DNA of 64,000 nt from assembly GCA_035373905.1 (NCBI GenBank), contig DAOSOK010000001.1, positions 144,262 to 208,261 on the forward strand, written 5' to 3'. How positions within the stretch are numbered: the stretch's first letter is position 1; every line of letters starts with the position of its first letter. This document shows positions 31,513 through 40,680 of this stretch, one piece after another. The notes under the pieces were generated by a model that searched no databases, was not told the DNA's origin, and saw only the letters and a list, made by a program, of their open reading frames with translations. Source of the stretch: Candidatus Ozemobacteraceae bacterium. GTDB taxonomy: Bacteria; Muiribacteriota; Ozemobacteria; Ozemobacterales; Ozemobacteraceae. The translations under genes and the position numbers were made by a program.

Positions 31513-32736
31513 ATGATACGATTGAAGTCGCGGGAGACCCTTCGCGAAAGACTCCGGCGGGAACTCGCCAACTGCGTGAAATGCGGCGCGTGCATGGCTT
31601 TCTGCCCCGTGTACCGCGTCGAACGCACCGAAACGGCGAACATGCGCGGCCGCCTGGCGCTGCTCCAGTCGATCGAAGCAGGCCGGAAGATCCCCGCCGA
31701 TGCGGTCGATGCGGCGCTCGGAACATGCGCCGGCTGCCTGACGTGTCGCGCGACCTGCCCGAACAAAGTCGAAACCGGCCTGGCGACCACGATCGGCCGG
31801 GCGCTGCATGCCGATGCTTCGCCGAAGGCCCGTGTGCGACGCTGGTTTCGCCGTCTCGTCGGCCGGCACCCGGTCGGAAGACGACTGCTCGCATTGTTGG
31901 ATATGCCGGAGCCATCCCGCCGGCCTGACGGAAAACCCGCTGGAACGATCCTCGGGATGCTGAAACGCGCCGTTCGCACATCGCGTGAGTATTCGCCGGA
32001 ACACCCCGCCACCGATTCTGCCGAAACGAATCGAATCGATGTTCTCCTCGTTCCCGGATGCCGGCTTTCGGCGCGCCAGGAAAAAATAACGAAAGCTATA
32101 AAACTATGCGGGCGGGCGGGACTGGGGACGGCCATTGCGCCCGATATCGGCTGCTGTGGGCTTCCGGCGCTGACGGACGGGGATCTCGAAGGATACGCCG
32201 AGTCCGTCAGACGGTTGTTCGAAGAGATCGGCCGACGATCGCCGAAACGAATCCTGTTTCTCTGCCCGGAGTGCTGGTATGCCTGGCGCATGATCCCGGA
32301 GTTGTGCGATCTGAGCGAAGCGGCGAAGGCAATCTGGAACAACGGTGACGATTTCCTCGCTGCTCTCTCGAAAACAGGCTGGCAGCCGGGGCATCAACTG
32401 GAAAACCGCGTCGTTTTCCACGAAGCCTGTCTGTATGCCCGCGGAGGAGGAGACAAAATGGCGCCGTTCCGTCTGCTGGAGCGCGTGGTGTCGACCAAAC
32501 CGGTCAATGCCGCCAGAGATGGAGCCTGCTGTGGTTCCGGTGGAGGACTCGTTCGAACGGCGCCGGGCATTGCGAACCGGATCGCTTCAGACCGGATCGA
32601 AGAACTGCGTCGGCTTGCCCCGGACACCGTTGTCACGCATTGCGGCCGCTGTCGCGATGTTTTTGCCGATGGGCTCCGGGCTCACGGGATTCGAACCGTC
32701 ACGTTTCTCGATCTGCTCGAGGAGACGGACGGATGA
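31513..32736 (+). CDS. GlcF-like Fe-S oxidoreductase subunit with two 4Fe-4S clusters and CCG domains
   Basis: 407 residues. Near the N-terminus are two 4Fe-4S motifs, CVKCGACMAFCPVY and CAGCLTCRATCPNKVE. The C-terminal half has two CCG domains (GCCGLPALTDGD with CPECWYAW, and ACCGSGGGL with HCGRCRDVF), the heterodisulfide-reductase-type cysteine modules that hold Fe-S centres. This is the GlcF/LldF arrangement that carries electrons from a GlcD-type flavoprotein, and such a gene stands just upstream. It begins an operon: its stop overlaps the rnhB start (ATGA). Confidence 0.88.
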   Translation: MIRLKSRETLRERLRRELANCVKCGACMAFCPVYRVERTETANMRGRLALLQSIEAGRKIPADAVDAALGTCAGCLTCRATCPNKVETGLATTIGRALHADASPKARVRRWFRRLVGRHPVGRRLLALLDMPEPSRRPDGKPAGTILGMLKRAVRTSREYSPEHPATDSAETNRIDVLLVPGCRLSARQEKITKAIKLCGRAGLGTAIAPDIGCCGLPALTDGDLEGYAESVRRLFEEIGRRSPKRILFLCPECWYAWRMIPELCDLSEAAKAIWNNGDDFLAALSKTGWQPGHQLENRVVFHEACLYARGGGDKMAPFRLLERVVSTKPVNAARDGACCGSGGGLVRTAPGIANRIASDRIEELRRLAPDTVVTHCGRCRDVFADGLRAHGIRTVTFLDLLEETDG

Positions 32737-33380
32737 AACACGTATGTGACATGTATGCTCTCGAAAAGGAGGCGCGGGGCGAAGGCTGGCGCCTCATCGC
32801 CGGCGGGGATGAGGCCGGCCGCGGGCCCTGGGCCGGCCCGGTTTTCGCCGCGTTCGCCATTCTCCCCGATCCGTGCCCGATCGACGGGTTGAACGATTCG
32901 AAGCAGCTTTCGCGTGACGAGCGGCGACGGCTTTTCGAAGCGATCAAGGCCGAAGCCCTCGGCTACGGAATCGGCCGTGCCGAGCCTGATGAAATCGATC
33001 GCTATAATATTCTCGAGGCGACACGACTCGCGTTCCGGCGGGCGTTCGATGCGATGAAGCCCGTGCCGGACTTCGTTCTGCTCGATTACATCAAACTCCC
33101 CTGGTTGAGGCTGCCGCACCGGGCCTACGCGAAGGGGGACGCCCTGAGCGCTTCGATCGCGGCGGCGTCGATACTCGCGAAAGAGGCTCGCGACCTGGTG
33201 ATGGAGGAGTTCGACCGGCAGTATCCCGGATACGGCTTCGCGAAACACATGGGATACGGAACCGCGCAGCACCATGAGGCGCTCCAGCGTCTCGGACCGT
33301 GCCCGATCCACCGGCGCTCGTTCAAGCCGGTCAAGGCCCTGCTTCCATCGACGGAGTTCCGCAATGCGACTCTCTTTTGA
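32733..33380 (+). CDS. rnhB: Ribonuclease HII
   Basis: 215 residues from the ATG overlapping the preceding stop codon. Catalytic motif GDEAGRGPWAGPVFA contains the Asp-Glu pair; LNDSKQLSRDERRRLFEAI, VLLDYIKLP and DALSASIAAASILAKEARD complete the active site, and YPGYGFAKHMGYGTAQHHEAL is the C-terminal signature. It cuts the RNA strand of RNA-DNA hybrids, including single ribonucleotides in DNA. The next gene starts 17 bases inside its 3' end. Confidence 0.96.
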   Translation: MKHVCDMYALEKEARGEGWRLIAGGDEAGRGPWAGPVFAAFAILPDPCPIDGLNDSKQLSRDERRRLFEAIKAEALGYGIGRAEPDEIDRYNILEATRLAFRRAFDAMKPVPDFVLLDYIKLPWLRLPHRAYAKGDALSASIAAASILAKEARDLVMEEFDRQYPGYGFAKHMGYGTAQHHEALQRLGPCPIHRRSFKPVKALLPSTEFRNATLF

Positions 33381-34464
33381 TCTTCCGTCGCTCGCGCTCT
33401 CCCCCGGGCAGTCTGTCAGGGCGGAAGTCGTCAGCAGCGACGAGAAGGGCAGCAACATCCTTCTCAACGGCGTTCCGACGAGAGTGAAGGAGAAGCTGGA
33501 AGCCGGGCAGAGTATACAAGGTCGTATAGAACGAACATCCGGCGGCCAGGCGGTCCTCACCCTTGGCGCCGAAGCCGATGTCACGGCTGAAGGCGCCATC
33601 GAAAAATTCTTCACGTCTCTTGGCGTCGCTCCCGGACAGGATGATCTCGCCATCGCCCAGGCGCTTCGTCGCCACGGCATTCCCCTGACGGGCGACTGGT
33701 TCCGCCGGGTGAGCGAGATGATGCTGAAACTCGGCACGGGAAGCGGTGATCGTGCAGCTCTCGACGCGCTCGTGCTGCTGCTGCGCTTCCGCGCTCCAGA
33801 GTCCGGCTTTCCGCTGCTGAAGGCATACGTCAACGGGGATATGCGGTTCGCCGCCCTCCTTTCGAACCTCGGTGCGGGAGAAGCGGAGCTGCTGAAAGCG
33901 AACTGGAGTGCCGGTCGTGTGCTCGATCACCTTCTCAAACTGATCGGTGGGCCGGGATTATCGACGAAGCCGGCTGCCGAGCTTCCCGCCTCGCTCGTCG
34001 ATAATCTTGTACTCCAGGAACTGCTTTCGAATGCCCCGCAGGGAGTCGACGAGGGTCGCGTGTATTTTCAGTGGCCGATCTTCTGGGAAGACCAGGAGTT
34101 TCCCGATACCCTGGAGGGCGAAGCGTTCGTGCCTCCGAAAGGCCGCGAAGAGCAGGGCTACAGCCTCCGGATCCTCGTCCATCCTCCGACGCTGGGCGAT
34201 ATGGAAATCGCGCTACACAAGGTGGAAAAAGGTCTGTGGGTGCATTTTTCGACATCGAATCCCGAGTCCAGAGCGGCCCTGGGCGGGATGTTTCCCGCGC
34301 TCCAGGCGCGTCTGCGCGAACTTTCCTGGGCGTCGGTCAAACTGACCGTGGGCCATCTCGTTGCGCGAACGACCTTTCTCGGTCCTTCAGTCGCGGAAAC
34401 GGCGGCTGAAAGGATGGAATCCGGGACTTCGCCGCGGCGCCGGGCACTCGACATTCGCGCATGA
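33364..34464 (+). CDS. FliK C-domain-like protein (YlqG type)
   Basis: 366 residues. The last 110 residues carry the flagellar hook-length-control fold: YSLRILVHPPTLGDMEIALHKVEKGLWVHFSTSNPESRAALGGMFPALQARLRELSW, the FliK/Flg_hook pattern of L-x-P-x-x-L-G-x-V/M. The N-terminal part (LALSPGQSVRAEVVSSDEKGSNILLNGV) is a small beta segment as in FliK-like proteins. It lies between rnhB and an FlhB C-domain protein, matching the Bacillus order rnhB-ylqG-ylqH. True FliK measures hook length and switches export through FlhB; here no other flagellar genes are near, and the role of such orphan pairs is not known. Confidence 0.75.
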   Translation: MRLSFDLPSLALSPGQSVRAEVVSSDEKGSNILLNGVPTRVKEKLEAGQSIQGRIERTSGGQAVLTLGAEADVTAEGAIEKFFTSLGVAPGQDDLAIAQALRRHGIPLTGDWFRRVSEMMLKLGTGSGDRAALDALVLLLRFRAPESGFPLLKAYVNGDMRFAALLSNLGAGEAELLKANWSAGRVLDHLLKLIGGPGLSTKPAAELPASLVDNLVLQELLSNAPQGVDEGRVYFQWPIFWEDQEFPDTLEGEAFVPPKGREEQGYSLRILVHPPTLGDMEIALHKVEKGLWVHFSTSNPESRAALGGMFPALQARLRELSWASVKLTVGHLVARTTFLGPSVAETAAERMESGTSPRRRALDIRA

Positions 34465-34495
34465 TCATGGCGGCAGATATGGTATTCTTGGCCCG

Positions 34496-34783
34496 ATGAC
34501 GACGAAGCGACGGCCGTTCGACGAGATCGCGGTGGCCGTGAAATACCAGTTCGGCGTGGCAGGCGAGGCGCCGAAAGTCGTCGCATCGGGCCGCGGTCTG
34601 CTTGCGCAGCGCATCGTGAAGCTTGCGCGCGAAAACGACGTTCCGCTGCACGAGTCGCCCGCGCTGGCCGATTCCCTCGCCAAAGTCCCGGTCGGGGTCG
34701 AGATTCCGGCCGAACTCTGGGAAGCCATGGCTGAAGTGCTCGCCCACGTCTACGCTCTCGACGGAAGCAGGCGGAATGACTGA
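34496..34783 (+). CDS. FlhB C-terminal-domain-like protein (YlqH type)
   Basis: 95 residues covering only the cytoplasmic domain of the export switch protein FlhB: AVAVKYQFGVAGEAPKVVASGRGLLAQRIVKLARENDVPLHESPALADSLAKVPVGVEIPAELWEAMAEVLAHVY. The autocleavage NPTH motif is absent, as is usual in YlqH-type short homologues. It probably pairs with the FliK-like protein encoded just upstream. A TGG-TATTCT extended -10 at 34480-34488 sits seven bases before its ATG and could give an extra leaderless transcript inside the operon. It overlaps yraN by eight bases. Confidence 0.85.
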   Translation: MTTKRRPFDEIAVAVKYQFGVAGEAPKVVASGRGLLAQRIVKLARENDVPLHESPALADSLAKVPVGVEIPAELWEAMAEVLAHVYALDGSRRND

Positions 34784-35144
34784 CAGGCGCCACCAGCTCG
34801 GCGCATGGGGGGAAAGCGAGGCGGCGCGTTTCCTCGAAACGCTCGGGTATTCGATCGTCGAACGGAACGTTCGGACTCGCTATGGCGAGCTCGATATCGT
34901 CGCCCGCGATGGCTCGGTTCTTGTCTTTGTCGAGGTGCGAACGAAATCGAAAACGACGCACGGCCACCCTTTCGAGACCATCGGACCCGGGAAACAGAAG
35001 AAACTCATCGGGATGGCCCGCTGGTATCTGCACGCGCGCAACATCGGAGATACGGTCGATTGCCGTTTCGATGCCATAGCGATTGTCTGCGAGGAACCCG
35101 GACATTGGGTGGTTGAGCATCTGAAAAATGTCTTGTATACATGA
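34776..35144 (+). CDS. yraN: YraN/UPF0102 family nuclease-fold protein
   Basis: 122 residues. Family features: LGAWGESEAARFLETLGYSIVERNVRTRYGELDIVARDGSVLVFVEVRTKS, with the PD-(D/E)XK-like ELDIV...FVEVR core and KQKKLIGMARWYL. The family has a Holliday-junction-resolvase-like fold and no settled function. It is often found near rnhB, as here, and ends the operon that starts at 31513. Confidence 0.92.
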   Translation: MTDRRHQLGAWGESEAARFLETLGYSIVERNVRTRYGELDIVARDGSVLVFVEVRTKSKTTHGHPFETIGPGKQKKLIGMARWYLHARNIGDTVDCRFDAIAIVCEEPGHWVVEHLKNVLYT

Positions 35145-35234
35145 TCGAGAGGGTGGAATACCGGAATACCAACGGTGTGTGACACGAATGACGCGGTTGG
35201 CGGCAAGAAAGCCACCCTTGGCGCAGGCAGATTC

Positions 35235-35243
35235 TGGTAGAAT
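35235..35243 (+). promoter_or_regulatory. Extended -10 element for the nfeD gene
   Basis: TGG-TAGAAT about 60 bases before the nfeD start. No convincing -35 hexamer, but extended -10 promoters do not need one. The rest of the 159-base gap shows nothing else. Confidence 0.35.
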
Positions 35244-35303
35244 GTCTGAAACACGCGGTTCCGGGCGGCGGTACGGAACGTGCTATTACCGGATGTGGGG
35301 GTG

Positions 35304-35966
35304 ATGAACATGATGGGATTAGGGCTTGTGCATATTTACGGAGCGTTTTTGCTGTTTGGCGTCGGGTATGCCGTCCTGGTCACGCTGCTCGGCAATCTTG
35401 GCGGCGACCACGGAGGCGATGCCCCCGGAGATGCCGGCGATCTCGATGTCGGCCATGATGTCGGTGGCGGACACGATGCCGCTCCCGGCGACTCGGGAGA
35501 GGCGGGGGAGAGCAGCGCGGGATTGTCGCCCTTCAGCCCGCTGATGATCGCGACCTTCGCCACGCTGTTCGGCGGCCTCGGATTCATCACCCTTGGGATT
35601 TTCGGGTCGATTCCGCTGATGCCGCAGGTCGTGTCGAACGGTGTCAGCGTCATCATCTCGGCGGCGCTGGCCGTCATTCTGTCGAGTTACTTCTCGTTCT
35701 TTCTTGTCAAGCTGTTCGTGAAGACCGAGACGGGCGGAATGACCTCCACAAGCCGGTTGATCGGTTGCGAGGCCGAGGCGAGCCTGGACATGACGCCTGG
35801 GAAGGTGGGCGAAATCACCTATCTCCATGGCGGAAGCCGTCAGAACGGCATGGCAATGCTGGTCGAGGGCTCGCAGCCGGTGAAGAAAGGCCAGTGCGTA
35901 GAGATCGTCGCCATCAAGGAAAGTGTCATGTATGTGAAACCCGTCGAACCCCCGCCGGCTCTGTAA
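35304..35966 (+). CDS. NfeD-like membrane protein
   Basis: 220 residues from the ATG at 35304 (a GTG at 35280 is open too). A first helix (about 8-30), an acidic Gly/Asp/His-rich loop (about 32-75), two further helices (LMIATFATLFGGLGFITLGIF and VSVIISAALAVILSSYFSFFLVKLFV), and a C-terminal OB-fold-like domain (LIGCEAEASLDMTPGKVGEITYLHGGSRQNGMAMLVEG, then GQCVEIVAIKESVMYVKPV). NfeD proteins pair with stomatin/flotillin-type proteins, and a flotillin gene follows 114 bases downstream. Confidence 0.8.
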   Translation: MNMMGLGLVHIYGAFLLFGVGYAVLVTLLGNLGGDHGGDAPGDAGDLDVGHDVGGGHDAAPGDSGEAGESSAGLSPFSPLMIATFATLFGGLGFITLGIFGSIPLMPQVVSNGVSVIISAALAVILSSYFSFFLVKLFVKTETGGMTSTSRLIGCEAEASLDMTPGKVGEITYLHGGSRQNGMAMLVEGSQPVKKGQCVEIVAIKESVMYVKPVEPPPAL

Positions 35967-36008
35967 TGGAACGGGTTTGGCGGCGTTGCTCGATCGATGC
36001 GGATTTGC

Positions 36009-36037
36009 TTGACGGTGTCGGAGCCCTGAGATAAGAT
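36009..36037 (+). promoter_or_regulatory. Promoter of the flotillin gene
   Basis: TTGACG (36009-36014), 17-base spacer, TAAGAT (36032-36037), with the ATG 44 bases further on. Confidence 0.7.
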
Positions 36038-36080
36038 TTTCTGACGCCGTTCTTACCCCTATACAAGAGGAGAGAGACTC

Positions 36081-37730
36081 ATGGAAATGACGTCGATGAT
36101 CATCGTGGGCGTGCTCGGAATTCTGCTGTTCGTTTTTCTCATTTTTATTCTCTGGGCCGGTCGCGTGCAGACCGTCGGGCCCAATGAAGTGCTGATCATT
36201 TCCGGCGGTTCTCACACCGTCGTCGATCCGAACGGCAACAAGCACACGCTTGGCTTCAAGGTCGTCAAGGGCGGTCGCGCCTTCGTCTGGCCGATCATCG
36301 AGAGAGCCGAACGACTGTCGCTCGAACTGATGACGCTCGAGATTCAGACCCCCGAAGTCATGACCAACTCCGGCGTTCCGGTCATGGTCGACGGCGTCGC
36401 GCAGATCAAGGTCAAGAGCGAGGAGTTCGCGATTCACACCGCCGCCGAGCAGTTCCTCGGGAAATCCAAGTCCGAGATCATGGGAATTGCCCATCAGACC
36501 CTCGAAGGCCATCTCCGCGCGATTCTCGGCACGATGGAAGTCGAGGAAATCATCAAGAACCGGGACAAGTTCGCTTCGAACGTCCAGGAAGTATCGGCGC
36601 CCGACCTGGCTCGCATGGGCCTCGTGATCGTGTCGTTCACGATCAAGGATATCCGCGACAAGCAGGGCTACCTCGAGTCTCTCGGGAAGAAGGCGATCGC
36701 CGAGCGCCAGCGCGACGCCGCCATCGGCCAGGCCGAAGCCCAGCGCGACGCCGAGATCAAGCGCTCCGAAGCGACCGCCAAGGCCGTCGAGGAGTCGAGT
36801 AAGTTCAACAAGCAGGCGCAGGTCACCAAGCTCGCCAACGAGACCGTCGTCGCCGAAGCGCATCGCAACAACAAGATCAAGGTTGCCGAATACGAGGCCG
36901 CCGTCAACCAGAAGAAGGCCGATGCCGACAGGGCCTACGATCTGCAGAAGTTCAAGGTCGACCAGCTGGTTCGCGCCGAAGAACTGCAGGTCACCGTCAT
37001 CGCCAAGCAAAAGGAAATCGAGATTCAGCAGCAGGAAATCAAGCGGCGCGAACTCGAACTGGTCGCCACCGTCGAACGCCCGGCCGAGGCCGAGCGCAAA
37101 AAGGTCGAGACGCTGTCCCAGGCCGAGCAGTTCAAGCTGAAGACCACCGCCGAAGGTGAGGCCGAGTCGGCCCGCCTGCGCGGTCTCGCCCGCGCCGACG
37201 TCGAGCGTGCCGAAGGTACCGCCGCTGCCGACGTCTCCAAGATCAAGGGAAATACCGAAGCCGAGGTCAAGAAGAGCCAGGGTCTCGCCGACGCCGACAT
37301 CATCAGGGCGAAGGCCATGTCGCAGGCCGAAGGCGTGAAGGCGATGGGTCTTGCCGAAGCCGAAACCCGGCGCGCGATCGGTCTCGCCGAAGCCGAAGCC
37401 ATGGAAAAGAAGGCCGCGGCCTGGAAATCCTACAACGAAGCTGCCATCAGCCAGATGTTCATCGAGAAGCTCCCCGAGATCGTGCGTGCCGTATCCGAGC
37501 CGCTGAGCAAGACCGAGAAGATCATCATGATCAGCAACGGCGGCGACGGTGTCGGAGCCTCGAAGATCACGAAGGAAATCATCGACGTCGTCACCCAAGT
37601 TCCCCCGATGCTCGAAGCCGTCACCGGCGTCGACATGCGCGAGATGCTCGGCAAGGTGAAGGGCGTCGTCGCCGGCGAGCCTCCCAAGCCGGCACCGAAC
37701 GCCCCGCCGAGTGGCAAAGCGAAGGGCTGA
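36081..37730 (+). CDS. Flotillin-like membrane scaffold protein
   Basis: 549 residues. An N-terminal membrane anchor (about 5-27) is followed by an SPFH/band-7 domain (VGPNEVLIISGG, GGRAFVWPIIERAERLSLELMTLEI, VDGVAQIKV). A long Ala/Glu/Lys-rich coiled coil comes next (about 195-460), with many AE and EAE repeats, typical of flotillins. The C-terminal part has AAISQMFIEKLPEIVRAVSEPLSKTEKIIMISNGGDG, then a Pro-rich tail. Flotillins organise membrane microdomains and work with NfeD proteins. AGGAG precedes the ATG. A 14-base-stem terminator follows. Confidence 0.93.
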   Translation: MEMTSMIIVGVLGILLFVFLIFILWAGRVQTVGPNEVLIISGGSHTVVDPNGNKHTLGFKVVKGGRAFVWPIIERAERLSLELMTLEIQTPEVMTNSGVPVMVDGVAQIKVKSEEFAIHTAAEQFLGKSKSEIMGIAHQTLEGHLRAILGTMEVEEIIKNRDKFASNVQEVSAPDLARMGLVIVSFTIKDIRDKQGYLESLGKKAIAERQRDAAIGQAEAQRDAEIKRSEATAKAVEESSKFNKQAQVTKLANETVVAEAHRNNKIKVAEYEAAVNQKKADADRAYDLQKFKVDQLVRAEELQVTVIAKQKEIEIQQQEIKRRELELVATVERPAEAERKKVETLSQAEQFKLKTTAEGEAESARLRGLARADVERAEGTAAADVSKIKGNTEAEVKKSQGLADADIIRAKAMSQAEGVKAMGLAEAETRRAIGLAEAEAMEKKAAAWKSYNEAAISQMFIEKLPEIVRAVSEPLSKTEKIIMISNGGDGVGASKITKEIIDVVTQVPPMLEAVTGVDMREMLGKVKGVVAGEPPKPAPNAPPSGKAKG

Positions 37731-37757
37731 CGTTCTTGGGATGTGAAGTCTGATACT

Positions 37758-37801
37758 GCGAGAACCCGTTTTGGAGCGACGAAACGGGTTCTCGCTCGTT
37801 A
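37758..37801 (+). terminator. Terminator after flotillin
   Basis: 14 of 14 bases pair (37758-37771 with 37782-37795), 10-base loop, followed by a short T-containing tail (TCGTTATT). Confidence 0.75.
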
Positions 37802-37858
37802 TTGCGCGATCGTCAAATAATATATCAATGTATACAAATATCGTAAAGGTGTGAAACT

Positions 37859-40657
37859 ATGATCAGGTTCCGCTCGTTTGTTGCAGCAACTTGCGTGATG
37901 TGCTTGATGACTGGGGCATCAGCGAACGGTCAGATGAGGCCGTCCGCCGCTTCCCTGGCCGGATTGCGCTCCTCTACCTCTTCGTCTCAATCGGTTCCGG
38001 GAAACCGGATGACGCCAGGGACGCTCGAACGGAAACCTGACGAAAAGCAGACCCCCCCTTCGACGACAGAGGTTCCTTTCGAGGAAGAGCTGGCGGTTGA
38101 AGACGAGATTGCGATCGTCGGCGCCGAAAAAGCAGCTGCCGAAAAGGAAACCGCGGCGAAGCTGAAAAAGCGGGTTGCCATTCTCGAAAAGCTTTTGCGG
38201 AAAAGGATCGAGAAGGAACTCACCGAGGAGGAATATAAAAAACTGGAGCAGGAAGCCAAGGAAGATGAAGAGATGCTCAAAGCCCTTGGCGAAACCTACC
38301 AGGAGAAGAAAGAACTCGCTCCGCGCGAGCCGTCGCTGGTCGACGAGGAAATGATTAGGCGCCGGACGGACCAGCTTCTTGGCCGTGAAATGGCAGACAA
38401 ACCGTACGGCCTCGATTTTTTCACTGCCGGACGGGATGTCCTGACGACTCCCGACATGGTGTCGGTGCCGTCCGCATACATCCTTGGGCCCGGGGATGAT
38501 CTCAAGATCATCATCTGGTCGGAAATGGGCGATGAGACTGTCTACGACGTCACAGTGAATCCCGAAGGCCAGGTGTATATCCCGATCATCGGTTTGCTGC
38601 GGGTCGCCGGATCGACGGTCGGGGAGTTCGAGCAGACGGTGCTGGGGAGTCTTACCGGGAAGTTCGCCCATTTCAAGGGGCAGGTGACGCTTACGAAAGT
38701 CCGCATGCTCCAGATTTTCGTCACCGGCGAAGTCGAACGACCCGGTGCGATGACGATTTCTGCCCTGTCGACGGCATTCCAGGCCCTCTATCAGGCCGGC
38801 GGCCCGAATTCGCGTGGTTCCATGCGGAAAATTCGGGTCATGCGCGGGAAGGACGTCATTTCAAATATCGACCTATATAAATATCTGATGACCGGCGACA
38901 AGTCGCAGGACGTCTCGCTGGAAAGCGGCGACACCATTTTCGTTCCCCCCGTCGGACCGCAGGTGGTCGTTCGCGGGGAAGTCGTCAGACCCGCCCGATT
39001 CGAACTGAATGATGAGAAGATGCTGGCGGACGTGCTCGCCATGGCCGGCGGAATCCAGCCTTCGGCAAATCCCCGCCGGATGAAAGTGTATCGCTGGCAG
39101 GGGGATCAGCGCAGGAAAATCCTGGATGCCGGTGCAACCGATGGGGCGGGTGCCCTTGCCTCATTCGAAATAAGCGGCGGCGATGAAATCGACGTCGAGC
39201 GCGCCACCGAAGACGTTGGCAACAGCGTTACGGTGGATGGAGCCGTGCTTCGCCCCGGCGAATACGCTGTCACCGAAGGCCTTACCCTTGGTGATCTGCT
39301 GAAGCGCGCCGGTGGCCTCAAAAGCGAGGAAGCAGCGGCATCCGGTCAGTTGATCCGCAAACTCGAGGGCGGTCGCGAGAGCATCGTCACGTTCGATCCC
39401 GCTGCCGCTCTCGCCGGGGAAAAGGACGCCGCGATTCCCCTTCATGGGCTCGATACCATAAGGATTTTCTCGAACAAAGAGGTTGAGGCGGATACGCGTG
39501 TCGTGACGATTTCCGGCGCTGTGCGTCGCCCTGGGGAATATATCTTTCGCGATGGAATGAAGATCCGCGATCTCATCCTGCGTGCCAAGGGGCTTACCGC
39601 TGACGCTGCCGGAGAGGCGGAAGTCGCGCGCGTCGCGAAAGGGCGCACCAGCGAAACGAAACATATCGATCTAAATAAAGTGCTGAACACTCCCAAAGAT
39701 CCGGAAAACGTTTCGATCATGCCTCTCGACCGGGTCAACATCCTGGCGCGCGGCGACGCGTTGCTGGAATCCGAAGTCGTCGTGCTGAAGGGTGAAGTCA
39801 GGCGGCCGGGGCCATACGCCATCCGCCGACGCGGCGAAACACTGGAAGATCTGATCGAACGCGCCGGCGGCCTCACGGAAGAGGCCTTCCCGGAAGGTGC
39901 GATTTTCATGCGGAAAATCGCGAATATAGCCGACGATGAACAGCTTAAAGTTGCCGAGCAGGTGCGCGAGGAGTTGTTCCGCCAGGCTAACATCGATTTG
40001 CAGGCTGATCTGCTTCGTGCGGGTGCGAAAATTGACGTTACGAGTCCGCAGGGGAGAAACGAACTTCTTGGAGCGCCATCCGACCAGGCGGAGACTGTGT
40101 CGGGGAAAAAATCGGCGGTTCTTGTCCAGAGGCCGACACCCCGTGAAGAGACAACACGGGGAATCCCAGAAGATAAGCAGCAGAAATATGGCTCGCTTGA
40201 GCTTTCCTCTCGATCGATTCGCCAGGATGTTCTCAGAATTCCCGTTCGCCTGAAGGGGAAGAAAGAGCGTGACCGGGGAAAAGGCAATGGCGACGATGTT
40301 GTGTTGCGAAATGGCGATGAGATAACGATTCCGGCCATTCCAGACACGATTTCGGTCGTTGGTGCCGTTGTGAATCCGTCGACCCTGATGTATCGCAAGG
40401 GGATGAGCGCCCGTGGATACATCAACAGCGTCGGAGGGTTTGCCGGACATTCGAATCATCAAAAGACCGTTGTCGTTCGCGCGAATGGAGAGGTTTTCCC
40501 TCTCCACCGGGTTGGGCAGATCAAACGCGGCGATATTATCTTGGTGCCGCCAAAACCGCAACTGGTGCGGCGGAACAAACTGCAGGAAAGCGGGCAGATT
40601 GCACAGATTCTCGGAAATCTTGCCGTCGTCTATAAAGTGGTCATGAACGCAAACTAG
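37859..40657 (+). CDS. Polysaccharide export protein with six SLBB-type domains
   Basis: 932 residues with a signal peptide (about 1-23). A charged coiled segment (about 75-150) precedes the Poly_export domain (ILGPGDDLKIIIWSEMGDETVYDVTVNPEGQVYIPIIG, about 203-290). SLBB-like domains follow, recognisable by their starts: IFVTGEVERPGAM, VVVRGEVVRPARF, VTVDGAVLRPGEY, VTISGAVRRPGEY, VVLKGEVRRPGPY and ISVVGAVVNPSTL. It is a Wza/GfcE-type periplasmic or outer-membrane exporter, but far longer than Wza (about 380 residues, two SLBB). No Wzc-like kinase, polymerase or glycosyltransferase is next to it. AAAGGTG precedes the ATG in an AT-rich leader. The downstream ATP-cone/kinase gene starts 24 bases on and is probably co-transcribed. 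Confidence 0.88.
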   Translation: MIRFRSFVAATCVMCLMTGASANGQMRPSAASLAGLRSSTSSSQSVPGNRMTPGTLERKPDEKQTPPSTTEVPFEEELAVEDEIAIVGAEKAAAEKETAAKLKKRVAILEKLLRKRIEKELTEEEYKKLEQEAKEDEEMLKALGETYQEKKELAPREPSLVDEEMIRRRTDQLLGREMADKPYGLDFFTAGRDVLTTPDMVSVPSAYILGPGDDLKIIIWSEMGDETVYDVTVNPEGQVYIPIIGLLRVAGSTVGEFEQTVLGSLTGKFAHFKGQVTLTKVRMLQIFVTGEVERPGAMTISALSTAFQALYQAGGPNSRGSMRKIRVMRGKDVISNIDLYKYLMTGDKSQDVSLESGDTIFVPPVGPQVVVRGEVVRPARFELNDEKMLADVLAMAGGIQPSANPRRMKVYRWQGDQRRKILDAGATDGAGALASFEISGGDEIDVERATEDVGNSVTVDGAVLRPGEYAVTEGLTLGDLLKRAGGLKSEEAAASGQLIRKLEGGRESIVTFDPAAALAGEKDAAIPLHGLDTIRIFSNKEVEADTRVVTISGAVRRPGEYIFRDGMKIRDLILRAKGLTADAAGEAEVARVAKGRTSETKHIDLNKVLNTPKDPENVSIMPLDRVNILARGDALLESEVVVLKGEVRRPGPYAIRRRGETLEDLIERAGGLTEEAFPEGAIFMRKIANIADDEQLKVAEQVREELFRQANIDLQADLLRAGAKIDVTSPQGRNELLGAPSDQAETVSGKKSAVLVQRPTPREETTRGIPEDKQQKYGSLELSSRSIRQDVLRIPVRLKGKKERDRGKGNGDDVVLRNGDEITIPAIPDTISVVGAVVNPSTLMYRKGMSARGYINSVGGFAGHSNHQKTVVVRANGEVFPLHRVGQIKRGDIILVPPKPQLVRRNKLQESGQIAQILGNLAVVYKVVMNAN

Positions 40658-40680
40658 GAAATCATAGAGGAGAATCGAGT

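Noticed and set aside
29859..32342. 827-codon minus-strand frame across the GlcD and GlcF genes
   Set aside because: The plus-strand genes have intact FAD and Fe-S motifs; the antisense frame has none.
33364..34783. Flagellar gene cluster
   Set aside because: Only FliK-like and FlhB-C-like fragments occur; no hook, rod, motor or export-apparatus genes are nearby.
35319..37598. 759-codon minus-strand frame opposite nfeD and flotillin
   Set aside because: It consists of repeated Leu/Gly/Asp-rich shadow sequence from the flotillin coiled coil, without start signals.
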